The translations under genes were made by a program, and so were the position numbers. Of a DNA stretch of 15,594 nucleotides, positions 6,723 to 12,176 are shown piece by piece; positions within the stretch are counted from its first letter, which is position 1, and each line of letters begins with the position of its first letter. Below the pieces are notes generated by a model. That model was not told the DNA's origin. It ran no database searches and saw only the letters and a program-made list of their open reading frames with translations. This DNA comes from JAKPCT01 sp029553165 (GTDB taxonomy: Bacteria; Bacillota; UBA4882; UBA8346): contig DAORZT010000060.1 of assembly GCA_035359995.1 (NCBI GenBank), positions 1 to 15,594 of the forward strand. Direction: 5' to 3'.

Positions 6723-7556
6723 ATGTGGGCGAAGCTGACACAGCAATTTCGGGAATCAATGAATATCTTAAAAGCCACTGCTTTTGCCACCTATAAAGAA
6801 TGGTCCGCCTACCGGAGTCATATGGCGATCTCACTGTTCGTTGGGCCAATCTTCTTTCTGGTTCAGGTGTTTATTTGGAATGCCATTTATGGTGGTCGCG
6901 CAACAGTTACGGGGCTAACGTTGCAACAGATGCTTACTTACTATGGGATTGCGATCACAATCAACTATGTTATCTTTGATTTCTCAGATTGGGAATTGCA
7001 GATGTTGATTCGGACCGGCCAATTTATCACCTTTATGTTGCGCCCGGTATCACATTGTTATTATGCTTTCTGTCAGAAGGTCGGGCATCGGGTCCTGGCG
7101 TTGTGGATTGAGTTTGCGCCGGTTTTGGTTATGTTGGTGGTGATCTTTAAGATCAACCTGATCCCGGTTAATCCGGGATGGACTGTAATCTCCTTTTTGC
7201 TTAGTTTTATTTTGATCTTCTTCATCAATTATACGGTTGGGATTATGGGATTTTGGTTAACCAAAACGGAGGGGATCCGTCGTGCCTTTATGCTGCTGCG
7301 TGATCTCTGTGCCGGCGTTTATCTGCCGTTAACTTTCTTCCCGCCACTGTTACAGAAGGTCCTTTTTTTCTTGCCGTTTCAATTTGTAACTTACGTTCCG
7401 ACCAGAGTCTTCCTGGGGTCGTACGAATTAGCCGGGATTACGATGTCAATTCCGGCGATTGTTGGGTTACAGGCTTTGGCGGTAGTGTTGATGTATATTG
7501 TCTATCGCATCTTGTGGTACTTTGGGGTTAAGAAATTTACCGGGGTAGGGGTATGA
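6723..7556 (+). CDS. ABC-2 type transporter permease 1 (COG4587-like)
   Basis: Membrane subunit of an ABC-2 exporter, 277 aa, with about six hydrophobic segments after a cytoplasmic N-terminus. The stretch F-A-T-Y-K-E-W-S-A-Y-R-S in front of the first helix and the later K-T-E-G-I-R-R-A-F-M-L-L-R-D with the P-L-T-F-F-P turn and P-F-Q-F-V-T-Y-V-P are typical of the DUF990 / COG4587 family, whose members pair with a second permease and a COG4586 ATPase. Both partners occur here at 8696 and 9485. ATG 6723 is preferred: AAAGG at 6706-6710 aligns with the start of a full ribosome binding site and leaves normal spacing, whereas in-frame TTG 6717 is close to it. Two terminators follow directly, so it is now cut off from its partners. 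The transported compound is not known. Confidence 0.88.
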   Translation: MWAKLTQQFRESMNILKATAFATYKEWSAYRSHMAISLFVGPIFFLVQVFIWNAIYGGRATVTGLTLQQMLTYYGIAITINYVIFDFSDWELQMLIRTGQFITFMLRPVSHCYYAFCQKVGHRVLALWIEFAPVLVMLVVIFKINLIPVNPGWTVISFLLSFILIFFINYTVGIMGFWLTKTEGIRRAFMLLRDLCAGVYLPLTFFPPLLQKVLFFLPFQFVTYVPTRVFLGSYELAGITMSIPAIVGLQALAVVLMYIVYRILWYFGVKKFTGVGV

Positions 7557-7592
7557 AATATAAAATAGCGGGCAGAAGCATATTAAAAATTG

Positions 7593-7620
7593 AGCCAATT
7601 AGTTGTATAATCGGCTTTTT
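7593..7620 (+). terminator. Terminator 1 after permease 1
   Basis: AGCCAATT (7593-7600) pairs with AATCGGCT (7609-7616) with one mismatch around an eight-base loop, followed directly by a T5 run (7616-7620). It lies 36 bases after the permease stop. Confidence 0.6.
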
Positions 7621-7635
7621 CTATCGTTTAATCAG

Positions 7636-7698
7636 TTAGCGGGAAATCTCTTTATTCCCGCCTTTTTGATCAAAGGACGTTTGTTTTTGTTGTTTAAT
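7636..7698 (-). pseudogene. Remnant second copy of a C-terminal coding tail
   Basis: Directly downstream of the stop of the minus-strand gene lies a second sequence that, read on the minus strand, codes I-K-Q-Q-K-Q-T-S-F-D-Q-K-G-G-N-K-E-I-S-R and a TAA at 7638-7636. The neighbouring gene ends I-K-A-Q-Q-S-Q-T-S-F-E-K-T-G-G-N-E-I-K. The two align codon by codon with one whole codon (GCT) missing and several changes that are synonymous or conservative (ACA/ACG, Glu/Asp). It lies in a different frame from the neighbouring gene and has no start. The natural reading is the 3' end of a tandem paralogue that has otherwise been deleted. Confidence 0.6.
7639..7667 (+). terminator. Terminator 2 after permease 1
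   Basis: GCGGGAA (7639-7645) and TTCCCGC (7655-7661) form a perfect GC-rich stem with a nine-base loop, followed by C and T5. It is a classic intrinsic terminator for + strand transcripts. The same bases are part of the duplicated coding tail described at 7636-7698, so the terminator may have been made from coding sequence. Confidence 0.7.
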
Positions 7699-7700
7699 AG

Positions 7701-8081
7701 TTATTTGATTTCATTCCCGCCAGTTTTTTCAAAGGATGTTTGACTTTGTTGAGCTTTAATTTTCATTACTGCTTCCTTCAATACTTTATTGTAGGTCTCG
7801 GGATGTTCTTTCAGAACTTTTAAAACTTCCTCATAAAGTTTATCTTTGTTAGCGGTTGAATTCTGTAATTTCTTAACAACATCATTCATTTTATTGGTGC
7901 AATCTCTAATTGTGTTTTTGAGTTCGGATTGTTTGGACAGTCTGTCTTTTCGATAATTTGACGGCGGTATAATTTCACGGGAATCAAAATTATTATCAGA
8001 GTCAATGTTATTAACTGCGACTGGAAGAACAATTGGTTCGAAATTATTATTTTGATCAATAAATGCTTCTAATTTATACAT
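7701..8081 (-). CDS. C-terminal part of a frameshifted unknown protein
   Basis: Frame of 126 codons from ATG 8081, but that ATG is not the true beginning. The same frame is open and coding-like upstream to about 8190 (W-S-H-P-L-Y-N-A-A-F-E-Y-D-N-E-G-K-I-D), has no start codon there and no ribosome binding site before ATG 8081. It is best read as the continuation of the gene starting at 8509 after a -1 shift. The part is hydrophilic: a segment around E-P-I-V-L-P-V-A-V, a proline/asparagine-rich linker, a long charged helix with coiled-coil character (about residues 45-115), and a C-terminus T-S-F-E-K-T-G-G-N-E-I-K that recurs downstream as a remnant copy. No family is recognised. It lies between the two permeases of an ABC exporter on the opposite strand. 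Confidence 0.6.
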   Translation of the reverse strand: MYKLEAFIDQNNNFEPIVLPVAVNNIDSDNNFDSREIIPPSNYRKDRLSKQSELKNTIRDCTNKMNDVVKKLQNSTANKDKLYEEVLKVLKEHPETYNKVLKEAVMKIKAQQSQTSFEKTGGNEIK

Positions 8082-8509
8082 TTGAATAGTGGTAGAATCA
8101 ATTTTGCCCTCGTTGTCATATTCAAAAGCGGCGTTATATAATGGATGACTCCATGAGGATGATTTAAGTTGTAACCAAAAGAAGTAATTTTATTGATTTC
8201 AGGATTAATGTCGATTGCGAGATCGATATATGGAAGCTCCATATTCATAGTATCAAGTGCTTTATCGGACTTGAAAACCCGGTAAGTACATCCGTCGCGT
8301 CCGTCAAATTCTTTGGTAACATTTGTTTTAACGGCATAGATATCATTGTCATCAAGTTTGATTAAGGTATTGGATAAACCTTTAAATTTAGATTCATGAG
8401 TTATAATGTTTTCTTTATTTTTTTCTTTAAGCTCAATAACTTCTCTGATTTTTTCAATTTGCGCCAATTCAAGATGAGTATTTCTGATTACTCCATATTC
8501 TCCTGCCAT
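8069..8509 (-). CDS. N-terminal part of a frameshifted unknown protein
   Basis: ATG 8509 has GGAGG seven bases upstream and a good promoter at 8545-8573; in-frame GTG 8512 is too close to the ribosome binding site. The frame holds 146 codons: a charged helical N-terminus (A-Q-I-E-K-I-R-E-V-I-E-L-K-E-K), a segment D-D-N-D-I-Y-A-V-K, and P-Y-I-D-L-A-I-D-I-N-P-E-I-N-K-I-T-S-F near residue 110. After that the frame loses its character and ends in a hydrophobic tail. Coding continues in the -1 frame. A fifth T in the T4 run (plus-strand A4 at 8177-8180) would join T-S-F to W-L-Q-L-K-S-S-S-W-S and give one 269-aa protein ending at 7701. No family is recognised. Confidence 0.65.
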   Translation of the reverse strand: MAGEYGVIRNTHLELAQIEKIREVIELKEKNKENIITHESKFKGLSNTLIKLDDNDIYAVKTNVTKEFDGRDGCTYRVFKSDKALDTMNMELPYIDLAIDINPEINKITSFGYNLNHPHGVIHYITPLLNMTTRAKLILPLFKCIN

Positions 8510-8544
8510 CACAAACCCTCCGCCCGCCTAATATTTACCAACTA

Positions 8545-8573
8545 ATAATAACACAATGTTTAATTGATTTCAA
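8545..8573 (-). promoter_or_regulatory. Sigma-A promoter of the interposed gene
   Basis: Minus strand: TTGAAA (8573-8568), a 17-base spacer, then TATTAT (8550-8545). Transcription would start near 8538, about 28 bases before ATG 8509. Confidence 0.75.
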
Positions 8574-8614
8574 CTTTTTGTTGTTATTTTTTTTTCAAAT
8601 TTGTGATTTCGGCT

Positions 8615-8643
8615 TTGAACATTAAAAAACCATGTGCTATCAT
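8615..8643 (+). promoter_or_regulatory. Sigma-A promoter of permease 2 and the ATPase
   Basis: TTGAAC (8615-8620), a 17-base spacer, then TATCAT (8638-8643). It starts about 45 bases before TTG 8696 and drives the second half of the exporter operon independently of permease 1. It is divergent from the promoter at 8545-8573. Confidence 0.7.
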
Positions 8644-8695
8644 TTTATTACAGCAAAAGGTATCTTTAGTCATGTGAAGCAGGGTGGTTGGGTAA

Positions 8696-9481
8696 TTGGT
8701 ACGGGCACTACGGATTCATTTACAAGGGATCAAAACAGCGGTTGCAACCAGAATGGCTTACCGGGGAGATTTCTTTATTAGTATCTTGATTATGCTGGCA
8801 ATGGATTTTGTTATTCCTTTAGCCACGGTCTTCATCTATCAAACCGGAGTTACGCTTCCCGGTTGGAGTATGTATGAGATCTTATTATTACAGGGAGTCT
8901 TTCTGTTAGTCAGAGGAGTTGCGTTCCCGTTTTTCTTCGGAATGGTCTGGAATACGATTGAACGTGTTGAGAACGGGACCTTTGATCTGTTGTTGATTAA
9001 ACCATGTTCAACCCTTAGGATGGTAATTGTCACTGGATTTGACTCTGAGGATCTTGGAAAGTTATTGGGAGGGATTTTGCTCACCTCAATCGCGTTATCG
9101 CAATTGCCACCTCCCAGTATGCTTCAGTGGGTACAATTTGGTATCTTGTTTATCATGGCCTTGATCACGATGTTTGGTTATGGAATGATTCTTGCCGGGT
9201 TGGGGATAGTCTGGATTGGAAATTTCCGGGTTTATGATATCTTCTTCGCACTAACCAACTTTGCAATGTATCCGAGTGCGATCTTCTCCAAGGCGATTCA
9301 AACACTGATTCTGACCATCGTGCCAATCGCGATTTTGGGTTCAATCCCGGCCTCGGTGTTACTTGACCGTGTCGATTGGCGAGTATCGTTGCTGGCGACG
9401 GGGAGCAGTTTGGTCTTTTTGCTGGTTAGCTTTTGGTTTTGGAATTGGATCTTAAAAAAATATACCAGTGCAGGTGGTTAA
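8696..9481 (+). CDS. ABC-2 type transporter permease 2 (COG3694-like)
   Basis: Second membrane subunit of the exporter, 261 aa with about six hydrophobic helices. The N-terminal stretch T-R-M-A-Y-R-G-D-F-F-I-S before helix 1, the middle R-V-E-N-G-T-F-D-L-L-L-I-K-P and the V-Y-D-I-F-F-A segment with P-S-A-I-F-S are typical of ABC-2 permeases that pair with COG4587 and COG4586 proteins. The start is TTG 8696, which has AGGGTGG at 8681-8687 eight bases upstream. The ATPase gene starts three bases after the stop, so they are coupled. In relatives the two permease genes are usually adjacent; here about 1.1 kb and an opposite-strand gene lie between them. The substrate is unknown. Confidence 0.88.
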   Translation: MVRALRIHLQGIKTAVATRMAYRGDFFISILIMLAMDFVIPLATVFIYQTGVTLPGWSMYEILLLQGVFLLVRGVAFPFFFGMVWNTIERVENGTFDLLLIKPCSTLRMVIVTGFDSEDLGKLLGGILLTSIALSQLPPPSMLQWVQFGILFIMALITMFGYGMILAGLGIVWIGNFRVYDIFFALTNFAMYPSAIFSKAIQTLILTIVPIAILGSIPASVLLDRVDWRVSLLATGSSLVFLLVSFWFWNWILKKYTSAGG

Positions 9482-9484
9482 CAG

Positions 9485-10477
9485 ATGTTGATTGCAGTTG
9501 AGAATCTGACGAAAACTTACAAAACATACGAACGGGGTAGTACTTTCCGGGAAACTTTAGCCAGCCTGCTGGTGCGGAAGACCAAATATGTTGAAGCCCT
9601 GAAAGGGATCTCCTTCAATATCGGTAAGGGGGAGCTGGTCGGTTTTTTAGGACCGAACGGCGCCGGGAAATCGACTACTTTAAAGATTTTAACCGGTATT
9701 TTGCACCCATCGGCAGGGACGGCCAATATTATGGGTTATACCCCTTGGAAACACCGTAAGAAATATGTAGCGAAGATTGGAGCGGTCTTTGGGCAGAAAT
9801 CACAACTGTTATGGGATATCCCTCCGATTGACGCCTTTTATTTAAATAAAGCAATCTATGGAATCCCTGAACGTCAGTTTCATCAGACTCTGGATGAGAT
9901 GGTTGAACTCTTAAATGTCAGTGAACTGATCCGCAAACCAACCCGGCAACTCTCCTTAGGGGAACGGATGAAATGTGAGTTTATCATGGCGATGTTGCAT
10001 CGCCCAGAGATTGTCTTTTTGGATGAACCAACTATTGGTCTGGATGTTGTAGCCAAAGATAAGATCCGGGAGTTCATCCTGGAGATGAACCGCAACGGGG
10101 TAACTTTTATTTTGACAACTCACGATCTGGGAGATGTCGAGCATTTAGCGCGGCGAATCATTTTGATTAATCACGGGGAATTGGTCTTTGATGATTCTCT
10201 TGAAGCATTGCGCCGTTTTTCAGGAGCGAAGAAGATCATTACTTTGACGACCCATGAACCATTGCCGGATATAGAGCTACCGGGGATTACGGTTACCAAA
10301 AAGACTTCGGATTATAATGTTGAGTTGGAACTGGATTTGGCAGTATTAGAGTTGAATCAATTTATCAATATTATCAGCCAGACCAGTTTGATCAGTGATC
10401 TGCTGGTTCAGGAACCGGAGATTGAGACAGTGATTAAAGATCTATATCAGCAGGAGAAGCGATCAAAGGATGAATAA
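9485..10477 (+). CDS. ABC-2 exporter ATP-binding protein (COG4586-like)
   Basis: Cytoplasmic ATPase that powers the two permeases. All nucleotide-binding motifs are intact in the 330-aa chain: Walker A G-P-N-G-A-G-K-S-T at residues 56-64, Q-loop Gln104, signature L-S-L-G-E at 156-160, Walker B I-V-F-L-D-E with Asp180 and Glu181, and H-loop His213. The N-terminal insertion T-Y-E-R-G-S-T-F-R-E-T and the W-K-H-R-K-K-Y segment are marks of the COG4586 group, and a C-terminal domain of about 90 residues follows the ATPase core. AGGTGG at 9473-9478 lies before ATG 9485, inside the end of the permease gene. The next membrane gene begins inside the last eight bases (ATG 10470), pointing to translational coupling. 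Confidence 0.93.
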   Translation: MLIAVENLTKTYKTYERGSTFRETLASLLVRKTKYVEALKGISFNIGKGELVGFLGPNGAGKSTTLKILTGILHPSAGTANIMGYTPWKHRKKYVAKIGAVFGQKSQLLWDIPPIDAFYLNKAIYGIPERQFHQTLDEMVELLNVSELIRKPTRQLSLGERMKCEFIMAMLHRPEIVFLDEPTIGLDVVAKDKIREFILEMNRNGVTFILTTHDLGDVEHLARRIILINHGELVFDDSLEALRRFSGAKKIITLTTHEPLPDIELPGITVTKKTSDYNVELELDLAVLELNQFINIISQTSLISDLLVQEPEIETVIKDLYQQEKRSKDE

Positions 10478-10772
10478 GAATATTCTGTTTTGCTTGTATT
10501 TTATAATCCCAATTGTGTATTTGCTGTTACATACAATATTAATTTTTTTAGATTTGAGCAGCACTAAAAGACGAATCTTTTTTATAATATCGGTTTTGAT
10601 ACTTTGGATTTTGCCGGTTCCGTTTTATTTGACTTCCAAAGATAGCTTTGGATATGTAGTACTTGTTGAGGTAGCACCATTCTTATTGGTTTTTTCCTTA
10701 TGCAGTATCTTCAACTTTATTACTGTTAAAAACGAAAGATCTACATCATTTTATTATTGCCAATCTTGCTAA
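10470..10772 (+). CDS. N-terminal half of a frameshifted membrane protein
   Basis: ATG 10470 overlaps the ATPase stop by eight bases and uses GGAGAAG in the ATPase tail as ribosome binding site. The frame has three hydrophobic helices (about residues 4-27, 35-54 and 61-85), then turns into a tail without membrane character that stops at 10772. The -1 frame continues naturally: adding one A to the A5 run at 10728-10732 gives V-K-K-R-K-I-Y-I-I-L-L-L-P, a positive loop followed by a fourth helix, and runs on to 11125. The whole would be about 218 aa with seven helices. No family is recognised. Its coupling to the ATPase suggests an accessory part of the exporter or self-immunity, which is inference. 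Confidence 0.65.
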   Translation: MNKNILFCLYFIIPIVYLLLHTILIFLDLSSTKRRIFFIISVLILWILPVPFYLTSKDSFGYVVLVEVAPFLLVFSLCSIFNFITVKNERSTSFYYCQSC

Positions 10773-11125
10773 TCGGATTGTTTTTTACAGCTATACTTAA
10801 CGAGCCGGTATATGATGGAGGAATGGCTGGTTTTGCTGATATAGTAAGATTGTTTGTGATTTATCCATTGATTGGATTTTGGCCCCTTTTTATATTTGCA
10901 CTTAAAAAGACTGCAATCAGCGATAAGATTAAGGGAATAGGCCTCGTGATTAGTTCTTTTGTGGCGGGAATATTTGGGTTATCATTGCCTTATGGAAAAG
11001 ATGGTTGGTTTGCAGATCATCCAACGGCAGTGTTTTTTGTTGTTGTGATTTTATTAATCTTTATTTTAGGTGGATGTTTGATCTGGAAGGATAAAAGGAT
11101 AAAAGAAAAGGATGAACAGCATTAA
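10757..11125 (+). CDS. C-terminal half of a frameshifted membrane protein
   Basis: Frame of 122 codons from TTG 10757, but without a ribosome binding site. The frame is open and hydrophobic further upstream to the stop codon near 10727, so it is most likely the continuation of the gene that begins at 10470. It holds four hydrophobic helices (I-L-L-L-P-I-L-L-I-G-L-F-F; V-I-Y-P-L-I-G-F-W-P-L-F; I-G-L-V-I-S-S-F-V-A-G; V-F-F-V-V-V-I-L-L-I-F) and ends in a charged tail W-K-D-K-R-I-K-E-K-D-E. The loop between helices 1 and 2 contains E-P-V-Y-D-G-G-M. Function is unknown. Confidence 0.65.
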   Translation: MPILLIGLFFTAILNEPVYDGGMAGFADIVRLFVIYPLIGFWPLFIFALKKTAISDKIKGIGLVISSFVAGIFGLSLPYGKDGWFADHPTAVFFVVVILLIFILGGCLIWKDKRIKEKDEQH

Positions 11126-11128
11126 TAA

Positions 11129-11151
11129 AAGGGTGCTGATTACGCACCCTT
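11129..11151. terminator. Bidirectional terminator after the exporter operon
   Basis: AAGGGTGC (11129-11136) and GCACCCTT (11144-11151) form a perfect stem with a seven-base loop, followed by TATTAATTT on + and by TTATTAAT on minus. It lies four bases after the membrane gene and 40 bases past the end of the convergent hydrolase gene, so it may serve both. Confidence 0.7.
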
Positions 11152-11191
11152 ATTAATTTGCATGAAAATAAAGATTAAAATGGATCAAGGG

Positions 11192-12022
11192 CTATATTTT
11201 TAGCAACCGTTTACAATTAGCGCCATAAATTAACTCCCGTTCACTCGCAGTTAACCAAGCTAAACTATCCAACAGTTGTAACTCCTCTAACGGTGACCGT
11301 AAGGGATAATCACTGCCGAACAGAATCTTTTCGAGATCATGTTTTTTAAAGATTGCTTTACAGAGTTCCGGATCAATGTAGGATAACGCGCTTGAGGTAT
11401 CCAGGTAGACATCAGTCCCTGCCAGTACTTCCACAACCTCTTCCCAAAACTGATAACCTCCGAGATGGGCGGCGATAATTTGGATCTGCGGAAAGTTTTT
11501 GATAATCGCGGCAACTTTAGTGGGTGTACTCATATTCGCCGGACTTACCTGCGGGTCACCAACGTGGATCATGATGATGAACTCCCCGGCAACCTCTTCC
11601 CAGAAAGGATTTAATGCCGGATCAGCCAAATCAATCCCCTGGAACTCGGGATGCAGTTTGATACCTTTAATTCCAGCTGCCCGCAGCCGACTGATCTCTG
11701 TTATCCAATCCGGACTGTCGGGATGGAACGTCCCGAACGGAATGATCTTCGGGACTTTCGGGAGCTTGACTGCTGCAGCGATTTCGGCAGGAGTCTTTCC
11801 GGCCAAATCTAAAATATAATCATTTGCAGGTTTGAGCTGTTCGGGCTTGGTAGCTGCGACCAACAGAATCAGTGCATCTAAATCTGCCTGATTGGCTGCT
11901 TGAAGCAGATCGGCAAGTTGACCGCCATGGCTGGTGGGGATACTGTAGTAATTGATCAGTTGCTCGACAGCACGATCGGCGATCTTATCGGCAAATGCAT
12001 GGGTATGACAATCAATTAACAT
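11192..12022 (-). CDS. Amidohydrolase-type metal-dependent hydrolase
   Basis: Cytoplasmic TIM-barrel enzyme of the amidohydrolase-2 / TatD-like superfamily, 276 aa. It begins M-L-I-D-C-H-T-H with the metal-binding Asp4, His6 and His8, and has the other expected sites: F-G-T-F-H-P (His100), G-I-K-L-H-P-E (Lys122, His124), I-M-I-H-V-G (His153), I-A-A-H-L-G-G (His186) and F-G-S-D-Y-P (Asp238). These fit hydrolysis or decarboxylation at a divalent metal centre; the substrate cannot be told. AGAGGTG lies seven bases before ATG 12022. It is transcribed alone and divergent from the radical SAM gene. Confidence 0.88.
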   Translation of the reverse strand: MLIDCHTHAFADKIADRAVEQLINYYSIPTSHGGQLADLLQAANQADLDALILLVAATKPEQLKPANDYILDLAGKTPAEIAAAVKLPKVPKIIPFGTFHPDSPDWITEISRLRAAGIKGIKLHPEFQGIDLADPALNPFWEEVAGEFIIMIHVGDPQVSPANMSTPTKVAAIIKNFPQIQIIAAHLGGYQFWEEVVEVLAGTDVYLDTSSALSYIDPELCKAIFKKHDLEKILFGSDYPLRSPLEELQLLDSLAWLTASERELIYGANCKRLLKI

Positions 12023-12076
12023 CCTGAAACACCTCTGTATCGTTTCTTCGACACATGAAGGATGAAACCTGTCAAA

Positions 12077-12105
12077 ATAATATTAAGATTTGGTAAAGTT
12101 GCTAA
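12077..12105 (-). promoter_or_regulatory. Sigma-A-like promoter of the hydrolase gene
   Basis: Minus strand: TTAGCA (12105-12100), a 17-base spacer, then TATTAT (12082-12077). The leader to ATG 12022 is about 48 bases. Confidence 0.55.
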
Positions 12106-12111
12106 TAATTA

Positions 12112-12120
12112 TGGTAAAAT
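12112..12120 (+). promoter_or_regulatory. Extended -10 promoter of the radical SAM gene
   Basis: TG-G-TAAAAT at 12112-12120 is an extended -10 element; a TTGGTA lies 19 bases upstream. It overlaps no gene and starts about 50 bases before ATG 12177. It lies next to the divergent hydrolase promoter. Confidence 0.45.
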
Positions 12121-12176
12121 GAGTAGATGAAATGATTACACTTTGCAATATTGATGAATTGATGTAAGGAGCGCTA

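Noticed and set aside
8081..8200. Programmed -1 frameshifting signal in the interposed gene
   Set aside because: No X-XXY-YYZ heptamer in the right frame and no stable downstream structure were seen; a one-base loss explains it more simply.
7557..8695. Insertion sequence or transposon between the permeases
   Set aside because: No transposase-like frame, terminal inverted repeats or target duplication were found.
10725..10740. T-AAA-AAC as a programmed -1 slippery site in the membrane gene
   Set aside because: The first triplet is not uniform, so the P-site tRNA would mispair; a missing A in the run is the simpler reading, although slippage cannot be excluded from sequence alone.
11499..11819. 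Plus-strand frame of 106 codons
   Set aside because: It is antisense to the amidohydrolase gene, whose metal-binding residues show that the minus strand is coding.
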